In this document: piece after piece, positions 34,078 to 46,351 of the stretch
How the letters are laid out: each line of letters starts with the position of its first letter
Position numbering within the stretch: the stretch's first letter is position 1
Assembly: GCA_947044365.1 (NCBI GenBank)
Contig: OX345636.1
Span: 47,904,896-47,968,895, forward strand
From: Petrosia ficiformis
Lineage: Eukaryota; Porifera; Demospongiae; Haplosclerida; Petrosiidae
Reading direction: 5' to 3'
Length of the DNA stretch: 64,000 bases
Notes under the pieces: model-generated
Told to the model about the DNA's origin: nothing
Databases searched by the model: none
Seen by the model: the letters and a program-made list of their open reading frames with translations, nothing else
Position numbers and translations under genes: made by a program

Positions 34078-34693
34078 TTTTTTGTGTTTTGAAAAAAAAC
34101 ATTTAAAATTTTTTTAATTACAATATGTATTACACATGTTGTATAAGAAAAAAAAAACGAAGGTATTTATCTAGGCATAATATGTTCTTCACTTATACAT
34201 TGTACATATAGCTATTTTTAATACTTGCTGGTAGAATTTTTGCTAGTTGCAGAATTCATCATAACATCTCAGCTCATATCCTACTCTGAAATTATCAATC
34301 AGTTCATGCTACAGGTCAATGATAATAGCTAATGGGCTATTAATTGAAGTTTTTAAGATAATGGCATAAAGCATGTTTCTGGTTGAGTATATATTATAAA
34401 TAGCCAAGTGAAGAACATAACATGCCTAGATATATTCCTTTGTTTTTTCTTCTTATCATGCTTAAAATCTCATTTAGTGTGCTAGTTCATCAGGAATGTT
34501 CGGTAACACAGTAGACCTGATATACACATACAAATTAACAAATTACCATAATATATTCCCAATGGCACACACACTAACCATTGTTGAGCCAATTTGGCCC
34601 GTGCTTCAAAACGTATCAAAAACTTTGATACACAATGTACACATGCAAATAAACAAATTACCATAACATCAATGCAAAAAATAATAGAAGAAA

Positions 34694-34811
34694 GCCTGCA
34701 GCACTGGTGATTCCCAGGTGGTCCCCCATCCAAGTACTAAACCAGCCCGATGTTGCTTAACTTCAGTGTTCAGATGGGAACTGGTGTATTCAACATGGTA
34801 TGGCCGCAGGC
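34694..34811 (-). rRNA. 5S ribosomal RNA
   Basis: A full 118-nt 5S copy on the minus strand. GCCTGC/GCAGGC ends pair (helix I), ATGTTG pairs with CAACAT (helix II), and the TFIIIA/C-box region GTTTAGTACTTGGATGGG is intact. Downstream is TTTCTTCTATTATTTTTT, a T-rich Pol III terminator. It is nearly the same as the copy at 37362, which faces the other way. Confidence 0.85.
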
Positions 34812-35670
34812 ATTCAAGCTACTTTTTAGTGACATTTTATGAGTCTAAACATACACAACAAACCTTTCCTTACATTAATTAATATAAGAGTACATGTATC
34901 TATATGCATGATTGATGTGTTTCTCTCTGATCATACTCATATCCTATTATCTAAATATTAATAGGATGTAACAAAAAGAAAAGTCCTATCAATGCCATAT
35001 GACTTTTATATTAGACGTTTATGGTACAGGTCAATGATAATAGCTAAAGAGGTATTAATTGAAGCTTTTAAAATGATGGCATAAAGCTTGTTTCTTGTTG
35101 AAGGTGATTGTTAGAGTAGCATGCTTAAAAATGAACTGCATTGTAGATTCAAGGTTCAGTTATCTTGAAAACCTTGACTCCTTTTTGCACAATCACATTG
35201 GGTATATGATTATTGGGTATATTGAAATTTGCAGATTATTTTTTTTAATTTTGAACTAACCATACCTCCTTGTATACAATTAAGAACACTAGTATTAGTA
35301 ATATACATACTTTACAAACATTACATACACTGTAATCATGTCTAGAACCTCATTTAGTGTGCTATCTGTTCAAGAATGTTTGGTAACACAGTACACACAA
35401 CAGAGTTAATATGGCCCACCATTAGCCTATACAGCTTCTTATTGGCACAGCACAGTTCTCTCTTTGGCCAGTTGGTACAGTTAATATATTAATTCTCACC
35501 AACAGCATTACATGTAATTCTTTGTTAATTGGCTCAAAATATATTCTCAATGGTGCACACACTAACCCTTGTTGAGCCAATCTGGCCCATGCTTCAAAAC
35601 TTATCAAAAACTTTGTACACGTGTAAATAAACTAATTACTATAATCAATGCGAAAAAAAAATAAAAGAAA

Positions 35671-35788
35671 GCCTGCAGCACTGGTGATTCCCAGGCAGTC
35701 TCCCATCCAAGTACTAAACCAGCCCAATGTTGCTTAACTTCAGTGTTCAGATGGGAACTGGTGTATTCAACGTGGTATGGCCGCAGGC
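35671..35788 (-). rRNA. 5S ribosomal RNA, variant
   Basis: 118 nt with helix I intact and the C-box kept. Helix II has one mismatch (ACGTTG against CAACAT), so function is uncertain. T-rich terminator TTTCTTTTATTTTTTTTC follows. Flanks are nearly the same as those of 40558-40675. Confidence 0.7.
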
Positions 35789-36660
35789 ACTTAAGCTACT
35801 TTTAACAGACATTTTATAAGTAAATCATACTAACAGTCAACTGAATTTTATATTATATTTTTTTGATAATGATAAATGTGAGAAGTTGAGAAGAAAATGT
35901 AGAGTACTGGACACAATAAAAAATCACCATAATATCTATACAGTGAATATAGAGCTTGCACTACTTTGTTGCAAATATGTACATGTAATATGTGCATTAT
36001 ATTGTGACACAGTACTATATACTTAATTACTTACATGTATATGTAACAGTATAATATACTGTAATTGTTTGCTGGTTAGTTTTGGCTTGCAGGACCCATC
36101 CCATTCAAAGTTTCTAACCACACACCATGTCTGTGTATATAATTATATACATGTACATGTATGCTTGTTACATGTACATGTACATGTGCAGTTATACCAT
36201 TCCAGAGGCTTAAATAAAATGCACACATATACACTACAGTGGCTAAGAAAAAAGCAGCTTACAACTAATAACTAACAAGATGTACATGTACATGTACATG
36301 TATATAGTTAGAAGAGCAATCACACGTGGGACATAAACATCACCATACAACAGTAGTACTGTACTGATATACTGCTATGTACATGTATACCACAAAGTAG
36401 TACTATTGACAATACTACAGTATAGTACACACACATTACACATACTGTACCATACATCACACAACACAGCATGCTCTACTATAATGTATTGTGTTATTAT
36501 ACTGAGTTTTTTAATTGTCCATTACTGTATATTTTGTTCTCATCTTCTCACACCTAATTTAATTATCATTATTAGAAAGTATAATGTAAAATTCAGTTGA
36601 GGACTATAGTTACTGAATGTAAAATTTACTTATAAAATGTCTGTTAAAAGTACCTTAAAT

Positions 36661-36781
36661 GCCTGCAGCCATACTACATTGAATACACCAGTTCCCATCT
36701 GAACATTGAAGTTAAGCAGCAACATTGGGCTGGTTTAGTACTTGGATGGGAGACTGCCTGGGAATCACTAGTGCTGCAGGC
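36661..36781 (+). pseudogene. 5S rRNA pseudogene (insertion)
   Basis: Full length, but with a three-base duplication (AAGCAGCAACATT) in the A-box/helix II region and mismatched helix II strands (ACATTG). A T-run follows. Probably not functional. Confidence 0.7.
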
Positions 36782-37186
36782 TTTCTTTTATTTTTTTTTG
36801 CATTGATGTTGATTGGTTATAGTAATTAGTTTATTTACACTTGCATGCGTATATCGTGTGTACTATGTTACGAAGCATTCTCGAGAACTAGGGATATTTT
36901 ACATGTAGGCATGATACTGTAAGGAAATAAAAACAAAGGAATTTATCTAGGCTTATGTTCTTCACTTGCCTATTTTTAATACTCAACTAGAAACATGCCA
37001 TAATTTTAAAAGCTTCAATTAATAGCCCCTTAGCTATTATCATTGACCTGTAGCATAAACTCTTAACATAAAAGTCATATGGCATTTGGGAGGAGTTTTC
37101 ATCCTATTGATATTTAGATGATAGGATATGAGTATGATCTGAGAGAAACTCATCAATCATGCATATAGATACATGTACATGTACTA

Positions 37187-37220
37187 CATATCTATCTATC
37201 TATTTTTCAATCTATTTTTC

Positions 37221-37251
<31 letters not shown>

Positions 37252-37276
37252 CTATCTATTTATCTATCTATCTAAC
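37187..37276. repeat. (CTAT)n microsatellite
   Basis: Tetranucleotide tract with a few interruptions, between two plus-strand 5S copies. Confidence 0.95.
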
Positions 37277-37361
37277 TTTCTACTCCTATATTGATTAATG
37301 TAAGGAAAGGTTTGTTGTGTATGTTTAGACTCATAAAATGTCACTAAAAAGTAGCTTGAAT

Positions 37362-37480
37362 GCCTGCGGCCATACCATGTTGAATACACCAGTTCCCATC
37401 TGAACACTGAAGTTAAGCAACATCGGGCTGGTTTAGTACTTGGATGGGGGACCACCTGGGAATCACCAGTGCTGCAGGCT
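37362..37480 (+). rRNA. 5S ribosomal RNA
   Basis: The best plus-strand copy: helix I GCCTGC/GCAGGC, helix II ATGTTG/CAACAT, an A-box region GAAGTTAAGC, C-box GTTTAGTACTTGGATGGG, ending in GCTGCAGGCTTTCTTC and a T-rich stretch. Length (about 118-119 nt) and the order of conserved blocks match eukaryotic 5S rRNA. Confidence 0.87.
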
Positions 37481-39430
37481 TTCTTCTATTATTTTTTGCA
37501 TTGATGTTATGGTAATTTGTTTATTTGCATGTGTACATTGTGTATCAAAGTTTTTGATACGTTTTGAAGCATGGGCCAAATTAGCTTAACAATGGTTAGT
37601 GTGTGCGCCATTGGGAATATATTATGGTAATTTGTTAATTTGTATGTGTATATCAGGTCTACAGTGTTACCGAACATTCTTGATGAACTAGCACACTAAA
37701 TGAAATTTTAGGCATGATAAGAAGAAAAAACAAAGGAATATTATCTAGGGTGGTTATGCTCTTCACTTGGCTATTTTTAATATATACTCACTGCTGTATT
37801 TAGGATTCTGTGGAAGGTGGGGCAAATATGTGTGTCTGAGAACGAAGGGTGTGTAAGCACGTGTAAAGCTAGGGGGTCTGGGAGAAAATTTTACATATAG
37901 TAGAGGCTCAAAGCTCACTTTACATGCATTCTTAGGCTAATTGTTACTCTATATACAGTTGAAAATCATTAATTATTATTGTCAATGTTCAAGGGGGGGG
38001 GCAATGTAATGTTTGTAAAGTATGTATATTACTAATACTAGTGTTCTTAATTGTATACAAAGAGGTATGGTTAGTTCAAAATTAAAAAAATAATCTGTCT
38101 AATTTCAATATACCCAATAATCATATACCCAACGTGATTGTGCAAAAAGGAGTCAAGGTTTTCAAGATAACTAAACCTTGAATCTACAATGCAGTTTATT
38201 TTTAAGCATGCTACTCTAACAATCAGGCAATATATTCATAATTAACTGCATCTTCTAGCCAAAAGAGAGAACTGTGCTGTGGCAAATAAGAAGCTCTTTA
38301 GGCCAATGATGTCCTATATGAGCTTATTAAAAACTCTGTTGTGTGTACTGTGTTGCCAAACCTTCTTGAAGAGGTAACACACTAAATGAGATTTAGTGTA
38401 TTAGACAAGATTACAGTGTATAAGAAAAAAACGAAGGTATTTATCTAGGCATATTATGTTCTTCACTTATACATATAGCTATTTTTAATACTTGCTGGTA
38501 GAACTTTTGCTAGTTGCAGAATTCATCATAACATCTCAGCTCATATCCTACTCTCAAATTATCAATCAGTTCATGCTACAGGTCAATGATAATAGCTAAG
38601 GGGCTATTAATTGAAGCTTTTAAGATGATAGCATAAAGCTTGTTTCTAGTTGAAGGTGATTGTTAGGGTAGCATACTTAAAATACAAGTATCTTGAGAAA
38701 CTAGATTACCTTTTTTCATATATACATGTACAACATGTATGTTTAGTATAATATTACTATTGTGATATATAAGACATGGATCAATTGGAAAAAGTGGGGC
38801 CATCAATACCTATTCACCATTACAACATGAGCCACACATACATGTACATGAACTGATTTAACCCTACAGTGCATCCCCTAAACCATACATCTTTATAACA
38901 ATAAAAAACAACAAAACTGAGAATATTTACTTTACATGTACATATGGTATATTACCACCATGTACATGTAAATATATATACGTATGTATGACCATAATTA
39001 GTCTCATTCCCATACTCGCGAAGGAAAAGAGAGCCTGGTGAATCTTGTTATACTTTTTAAGGAATGTGCCACAGGTATTGGCATGCATTGAAATGTGAAA
39101 TTTGTGAATATCATTTTTTTTTAAATGGATGATCAGTGGTTTTATTTTCTAACAATATGGATATACAACAAGGTAGATAAACAAGTAAAACAGTAAGTAC
39201 ATGTATTAGAACCATGTAACGATAATTGCATAGCAAAAACTATGACATACATGTACATGTATTCCTTAAACACATACATGTAGTATGACGATTCACCAGA
39301 CTCTCTTTTCTTTCTGCAAATATATGTAATTATTGTCTATATACATGTACATGTACATGGTGTAATATACAATGAAGAATAGTATTGCTGTTTTCATAAA
39401 AAACCAGAAAGAAAGGTAGTCGGAACAAAA

Positions 39431-39466
39431 GCCTGCAACACTGGTGATTCCCAGGTGGTCTCCCAT
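39431..39466 (-). pseudogene. 5S rRNA fragment (3' part)
   Basis: Only the last 36 bases of a 5S gene, cut off at CTCCCAT and joined to the foldback repeat GGCTCAAAATG. Confidence 0.8.
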
Positions 39467-39592
39467 GGCTCAAAATGTATGGTGCACACATGACTCATTG
39501 TTGAGCCAATTTGTGACATGCTTCAAAATGTATCAAAAACTTTGATACACAATGTACACATGTAACCGGTCAACATCAATGCAAAAAAAAAA

Positions 39593-39710
39593 GCCTGCAG
39601 CACTGGTGATTCCCAGGCAGTCTCCCATCCAAGTACTAAACCAGCCCGACATTGCTTAACTTCAGTGTTCAGATGGGAACTGGTGTATTCAACGTGGTAT
39701 GGCCGCAGAC
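39593..39710 (-). rRNA. 5S ribosomal RNA, variant
   Basis: 118 nt with conserved C-box. Helix II has changes on both strands (ACGTTG and CAATGT) that still pair, with one G-T wobble. Helix I has one mismatch (GTCTGC against GCAGGC). A run of A before it on the plus strand gives a T-terminator. Confidence 0.75.
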
Positions 39711-40557
39711 ATTCAAGCTACTTTTTAGTGACATTTTATGAGTCTAAACATACACAACAAACCTTTCCTTACATTAATCAATATAGAAGTACATGTATCT
39801 ATATGCATGATTGATGAGTTTCTCTCTGATCATACTCATATCCTATTATCTAAATATTAATAGGATGTAACAAAAAGAAAAGTCCTATCAAAGTCATATG
39901 ACTTTTATATTAGGCGTTTATGGTACAGATCAATGATAATAGCTAAGGAGAAGCTTTTAAAATGATGGCATAAAGCTTGTTTCTTGTTGAAGGTGATTGT
40001 TAGAGTAGCATGCTTAAAATAACTGCATTGTAGATTCAAGGTTTAGTTATCTTGAAAACCTTGACTCCTTTTTGCACAATCACGTTGGTTATATGATTAT
40101 TGGGTATATTGAAATTAGACAGATTATTTTTTTTAATTTTGAACTAACCATACCTCTTTGTATACAATTAAGAACACTAGTATTAGTAATATACATACTT
40201 TACAAACATTACATACACTGTAATCATGTCTAGAACCTCATTTAGTGTGCTATCTGTTCAAGAATGTTTGGTAACACAGTACACACAACAGAGTTCATAT
40301 GGCTCACCATTAGCCTATACAGCTTCTTATTTGGCACAGCACAGTTCTCTCTTTGGCCAGTTGGTACAGTTAATATATTAATTCTCACCAACAGCATTAC
40401 ATGTAATTCTTTGTTAATTGGCTCAAAATATATTCTCAATGGTGCACACACTAACCCTTGTTGAGCCAATCTGGCCCATGCTTCAAAACTTATCAAAAAC
40501 TTTGTACACGTGTAAATAAACTAATTACTATAATCAATGCGAAAAAAATAAAAGAAA

Positions 40558-40675
40558 GCCTGCAGCACTGGTGATTCCCAGGCAGTCTCCCATCCAAGTA
40601 CTAAACCAGCCCAATGTTGCTTAACTTCAGTGTTCAGATGGGAACTGGTGTATTCAACGTGGTATGGCCGCATGT
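40558..40675 (-). rRNA. 5S ribosomal RNA, variant next to the duplication border
   Basis: 118 nt like the copy at 35671 but with a damaged 5' end (CATGT where others have CAGGC), so helix I is weakened. It ends about 155 bp before the segmental duplication begins. Confidence 0.65.
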
Positions 40676-40830
40676 ACTTAAGTTACTTTTGACAGACACT
40701 TTATAAGTAAATAATACTAACAGTCAACTGAATTTTATATTATATTTTTTGGATAATGATAAATGAGAGAAGTTGAGAAGAAATGTACTGGACACAATAA
40801 ATTCACCATAATATCCATACAGTGAATATA

Positions 40831-42048
40831 GCTCACTCTTCTCAACTACATTTCGTAAATCTAGCTCTAAAATCCTTCTTACCATTTTTAATTGGGAATT
40901 CCACCTGGTATCATTCTTCAAGATCACTTGATGTTCATTCGCAAGCCCTAGCCTTTCGATTGCAATTGTTGATCGTTTAATGTGACTAACAAACTTGCAT
41001 ACTTTGGAAAGTATAGTTGTTAGTTGTTTGGAGCTTTCTATGCCATCTTTGACTTGTAGAGTATGAGCAAAGCATTTGATTCTATCATTATCATTATTAG
41101 CAGCAACTCGTCAAAGTCTATCGATGAATCGTCTGTTAAAGCGTCATCAGGATCCTCCTCATCCTCGTCATCATGGCTCTGAATGTCGTCAACATCATTT
41201 AGTACTTCAAAAGTCACATTAAATGCTTTTACCATATTTGAACCGTTATCTGTCACTGCTTTGAAAACCTTTTCCTCTATACCATAATACTTGAGTACAT
41301 TTTCATACACCAGGCGGATGCTCTCACCTGTATGGTGACCTTTCATCTTTTTGCAGCAAAGAAGGTAATCAAGACTTCATTTGCCACTCATCATTCACAA
41401 AATGTACTGTTATACCAAAATAACCATGCATACGACGGCTTGTCCGAAGATCTAAAGTAGCAGCACAAGACGAATTGGAAAGAAGTTGTTGGATTAAGTA
41501 TGCCTTCATTTGATCAACCTTTTCAGGTATTAGTTTATACTGAAGGCACTGTCGACTAACCATTGTATACTTCACACCAAATTTCGAAACCCGTCCTTTT
41601 CAACAATATGTGCGGGTAGCAAGTCTTTGATGATCATCTTTATGATGGCTGATGTGATCATCTTTTGTCGAGGATGGTTTCTACCGCACTTATTCTGCTC
41701 ACCGCTGGATTGATGAAAATCTGTTATGGAGGTCTGATTGTCAGGAATATGACAGTTGCCCACTGCTTCAGCACCCTTTTTCTTTTTTATGTTGCTAGAT
41801 AAAGTAACACAATTTTCAGGTCAATCAGTATTATGAAAATTTAACTACTACTAACTTACCTTTAGATAGCTTACAAAATTGGATGTTATACCAATCAGCC
41901 CTTTAATCTCTTTCTTACAGAGCTTGCATTTTCCCTTGACCTTGTTTTCATTTCTTGTGAAGTTCTCATAGAATTCAAACACATGTTGTTTTGTAACTGC
42001 CTGCATGGAGACTATGGAGTTTCCTTCTTCAGTGGTAGTTTCAGCCAT
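40831..42048 (-). pseudogene. BED-finger hAT transposase relic, copy 2
   Basis: Nearly identical to 13936-15153, including the frame break at the NLV/KYTMV join and the acidic run. It is cut at its left (C-terminal) side by the duplication junction at 40831. Starts at 42048 (MAETTTEEGNSIV), with a GTAAGT donor after the half BED finger. Confidence 0.75.
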
Positions 42049-42190
42049 ATTTAGGATTATACACAACTGAACTAAAGCAAGTCAATGCAGCTGCTGATAC
42101 TCAAGTCCAATAGTTACCAAGAGTGTGCAATACATGAGATAAATCTATATCAGGTGCAAATTATTTTTACAGCATTAGCACATGCTTTAA

Positions 42191-42785
42191 GGTTGTAGTC
42201 TTTTCCGTGGGCGGATGCTACTCCAATCAGTTTCTATTCTTGCAAGCTTCTTGCTGCATACAATCTGGATCCATTCTGTATTTTTTGGAAGCCACACCCA
42301 CCCGGGGGTATAATTATTGGGCCTAAATGTTTTGACTGATAGCTAAACACACCCTTCGGGTGGTGGAGGGGGCAGTAGGCGGGAAACCCTGGCAGGGTAA
42401 CTGTAGTTGCTCTCTGAGAAAGATCGGAGTTTGATAGTGCCTAGAAAGGTAGATTTTATGGTTTCAGTGAAAAGCTACAGAATTCAGCTTTCTTCAGCCA
42501 CTTGTAACTATAAAAGTAAAATGAATTTCCAGAAAACGGCTCTATTTGTTTTCTCTAAATGCATTGTACTTGGTGCACGCCATGATTGGTGGGCGTGGCT
42601 TTCTCCGTTTTGTACTTATTAAGATGGCAAAAATGGACATTTTATATATGTTTTATCAATTCCAGGACCCTATAAAGGTGATTGGAAGATATGAAGGCTG
42701 CTATTACACCAGGTTAGAGTCATATTATATAATATTCTATTTTGAAACTGATTGGAGTCGCATCCGCCCACTCCCTAGTACCACC
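42191..42785. mobile_element. piggyBac-like MITE, copy 2
   Basis: A 595-bp element with TTAA at 42187-42190 and 42786-42789. The unoccupied site is preserved in copy 1 of the duplication (ACATGCTTTAACACTTTAAC at about 15295), which proves both the insertion and the TTAA duplication. It is inverted relative to the copy at 139-751. Confidence 0.95.
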
Positions 42786-43135
42786 TTAACACTTTAACAT
42801 TGCGCAATTGGATGGGATGTGCAACTGTGCTCAGTTTAATTAATTAAATTACCGAAAAATCGGATAATGTTTGGTTGATTGAAATTAGATTAGAATTAGA
42901 TTGTTAAAATATCTCAAATTGAAATTAGAATTAGGTTAAATCAGCTAATGATTGCTAATTGTAAAGGATTGAAATTAGAATTACAACAACCCTGCACGTG
43001 CCTAACGTCTGCAGTTTAATTCGTTTCTTTAGAGTTTCTGTTAGGTCTGTCTTTGTCGTCGTTTATTTCTTTGCTTCTGCATCTACTTTCTATCTTCGCT
43101 CTAAAGTTCTTTTCAGAACTACTCAGTGTTTTGCA

Positions 43136-43687
43136 ATGGTGTTTAACCTTTATGTCAAGCAGCAGATTCTCTTCTACCACAGTCAAGATGTTAGAGCGCC
43201 TATTATTGCCAAGAAACTTCAAGAAGAAAGAATCAAGGCTAGCAGATGAGGAATAAATAAATTTATAACTCTTTACAGTTCATTTGTAGACGACCTGGCT
43301 CTGGAAGGCCGTCAAAAATAATGGCAGAAATCAGAAATATCGTTGACATACAGATGGTAGCCAACGAAGAAACAACGGCAGTCCAGCCACGTACTCGTCT
43401 TGCTAAGAATGGGTACCATATCTCATTGGCTACAATTATTTTAAGATGCCATTCTTCGTTAGGTTGGACATTCACCTCCCGAATCCGGTCCCCTGACTGT
43501 AAACCCCATTGAAAATTTTTGGCATGAGTTGAAGGGATGTCAAAACAAAATACCAGTTGGAACTCATCAATGGAATTGAGCAGTCTTGGAATACGGTAGA
43601 TGTGAAAAAATGTTGCAAATATATCAACTACCTCCATAAAGTTATACCTAAAGTGATTGAATTTAATGGAGAGGCAACAGGGTATTA
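43136..43687 (+). pseudogene. Tc1/mariner-like transposase, internally deleted, copy 2
   Basis: Same structure as 15651-16197: N-terminal helix-turn-helix part, RRPGSGRPSKI, then a direct jump to NPIENFWHELK and the C-terminal HKVIPKVIEFNGEATGY. It keeps a few bases more at the deletion junction (GAATCCGGTCCCCTGA) than copy 1, so each copy has changed a little since. Confidence 0.75.
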
Positions 43688-43912
43688 ATGATTTTTGTTT
43701 ATTTCATCTGTAATGATAAATATGCCCATATAAAAATGCTATGTATAGCATATGAAAGTGTAATATCTGAGCATCTATTACATACATGTACATGTACAAC
43801 AGAGTAATTTAGAATTGCTCAATATAGGGTATCTTAAGCATTACGTGTGTTCAATTGGTCATAAGAATTTTTTATCGTCATGATTATAGTAATAATATAT
43901 CGAATAAATAAT

Positions 43913-44706
43913 AATAATCTGGTACTCTGCTTCTTTCCTTGACGAAGTCCCTTGCGCCATTGATTGATGCTTTCAATGCATCTGCTCCAAAGAGGCTCAA
44001 ACTCGGTTAGCATGTAATCAAGAAATTGCTTGAATAATAATTCTTTCAACTGCCCAAGTTCCACTACTGGTAGAGCAGGCAAATCCCTCTATCCTGCAAC
44101 AGTACATAATTTCATTACTTTTACTCCAAAGAAAGATTCACGGGATAGTTTAACTGCTAATGTACCTACATGTATTTTGCTTTTCAACCGAGCGAACAAT
44201 TTTAGAGTGTGTTCAGAAGGAATCAGTTTTTCTTTTTCAATCAGCAAAGGCGGACGACTTGTACTGGTTTGTTGAAAAGCAGTAGGAGGTACATGTATAT
44301 ATGAAGTTATTTGAGTTGGTGGCATTCCTACAAAGGACAGAGGAGTTACTTGACAGTGCATCATGGCAGCTGGTGTAAAATTAGGTAAATCTATCTGCAT
44401 TAAAGGTCTGCTAGAAGTTGCACTAAGCACACTATAGGAATAAGCGACTAGAATTTACATTTGAACTATGAGAATTAAAACACTTCATTAGAACAAGGAG
44501 GAGGAAGAGGAGAGGGAAGTTGAATGGTTGGATAATAGTTATTGCCATCCTCTGTTGGCAATATAATTATTGTGGCTATCACTATTTTCCATTTTCTCTA
44601 TTCTTGATTTCAACTGTTGTAACTCTTTTTGTAGCTTTTGTACAGTGTCTTGTAGTTCCACAACTGTTACCTCCAAAAGCAAAGAGTCTATATATAGCAG
44701 GAAAAT
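43913..44706 (-). pseudogene. BEN-domain-like gene relic, copy 2
   Basis: The frame from the Pro-rich part (SRPLMQIDLPNFTPAAMM) into the BEN-like domain is open here, unlike copy 1, but a TAG at 44089-44091 replaces the Trp codon of GWRDLPALP. The coiled coil upstream is more complete: VVELQDTVQKLQKELQQLK. Confidence 0.5.
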
Positions 44707-45048
44707 GAGAATTTTTCGGGGTTTGATCTACACCAGGAGCCCCTTCTTATGGGCTCCTGTCTACACATCACCTGATTGGGATACCACAGAATTGTCACTT
44801 GCACCAATTGATACATCAAAGTCAAATGACTGAGCATTATCATTATCTTCTATTATGGTTTCATTGAATAAGTGATTTTATTCTGTGGTTTCATGCTCTA
44901 ACAAATGTAAGTAAAAGTCCTCACTAATTCAGCCAGAAATAATTATGATGACGTACCATTTCCTTTCTCTCCACAATCTTTCCCATCATTTGATGGTTTG
45001 AAAATATATATATTACAAGTATATTCTAAAATCAATCACAAATAATAA

Positions 45049-45657
45049 TTAAATAGGCAATTTTACTCTAGCTAGCTGTTTTGCTACCTTCGGTAGAAGC
45101 ATACAAGTCTGGTATGACTGACTCAGACAATGAACACGGCTTGGAAGCTCATACCAGCCGTCTAATATCTTTATCATTGATCGAAAGCCCTCTTTCTCCA
45201 CTGTGTAGATTGGCAGTCCATCTTTGCATATATGATATGCCATTCATTTTTTACTTTGATGGCTGTAAGGTTGGCTTTGGGTGAAAGATGTTGATATAGT
45301 AGGTTGATTGCTTGACCTTGCTGTGTTGGAAGTCAATGGCTGCTTCGGTTGCTTTAGCTGGGAGTGGGCAGGTTTGTGATTGTTCTTCAGGTATGCCTTA
45401 GGATTAGAACTATTATCATTACTTGCCATCACTCCCCTGTGACAAATCCTACAAAACACTCGTCCATCGTCAATAGGCTTCCTGTTGACATCTACCTTCA
45501 GGCCGAAGTAGTTCCACAATTCACTCTTCACTCTAGGTCTTGGTACTAGTTCATCTTCTCCATCGAAAGTCTCTTGTAAATCCATCACATTCATCGAATC
45601 GCTTTGGTCTCTCCACACACAGATCAGCTTTATAGCAAACAAAAGAGTTGACATCAA
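45049..45657 (-). pseudogene. BED-finger hAT relic, copy 2
   Basis: Has a fuller BED finger than copy 1: ELWNYFGLKVDVNRKP, VFCRICHRGVM, AYLKNNH. A frame break separates it from ICKDGLPIYTVEKEGFRSMI. Truncated after the N-terminal hAT region. Confidence 0.65.
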
Positions 45658-46065
45658 GTATACGTTTTAATTTACACATGTAACGTGTTGATACAATACC
45701 ATAATACCGAAACCACAGAGTGAAATATACATACGGAAATACAATATTATTATTTTCTCTATATTAATATCGTTGTAAAAGAATTATATTTATTGTACCG
45801 TTTTGAAATCGATACCGCGGTAACAACTAATACCGGTATACCTTATACAGCCCTAGTTATCGAAGTACATTTGCCAACAATCCATCTGCTTGTTTGAACA
45901 GGTGCCTTTGAGCCATCTTCAGTCATGGCCAGACACATTACAATAATCAACAGCATGTGGCAATAAAGATGTTGTGAGCATGTGCAATTATAATTAGTCT
46001 GTCTAGTTGGCACACAAGAACTGTTGTCACAGCTCCAGGTTTAACCGACTAGTCAACTAGTTTGA

Positions 46066-46203
46066 CAAGTTATTAAGACTCTTAGCAAGATTCTATGACT
46101 TTGTGTCGAATAATAAACTTCATTAAAACATTTTGTTGGTAACTTGGTATTCAATTTTGTATAGGTGTGGATTCCTATTTATGGAATTTAATTACTTATA
46201 TAG
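46066..46203. repeat. inverted terminal fragment of the hAT relic
   Basis: About 138 bp (CTTAGCAAGATTCTATGACT to TGTTAAATGAT) that is the reverse complement of about 46363-46503, the right end of the neighbouring hAT relic. The two arms enclose about 150 bp of host sequence. Confidence 0.8.
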
Positions 46204-46351
46204 TGATAATGTTAAATGATGCACATGTAATAGAACAACACACTTGAGCTATTGACTAGTAGGAAGAAATCAGCTTGTATATATGTTGTATATATACAGT
46301 ATGTACAAACTGGCACACATGTAGTTCTTTATCTGAAATACACTGTAAACA

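Larger units (their letters stand above)
34435..40830. repeat. 5S rRNA-spacer cluster with direct and inverted units
   Basis: Two kinds of spacer accompany the 5S copies. One (with CAACAAACCTTTCCTTACATTA) surrounds 34694, 37362 and 39593; the other (with TTATAAGTAAAT and GTACACGTGTAAATAAAC) surrounds 35671, 36661 and 40558. About 35150-35900 and 40030-40790 are near-identical direct repeats, while 34435-34900 and 37290-37745 are inverted repeats. Foldback MITE pieces lie between. This mixed-orientation layout differs from a simple head-to-tail 5S array. Confidence 0.8.

Noticed and set aside
35422..35607. Repeated minus-strand frames starting MISFEAWARLAQQ (also 40242-40496)
   Set aside because: They come from copies of a foldback MITE; the similarity reflects the repeat, not a protein family.
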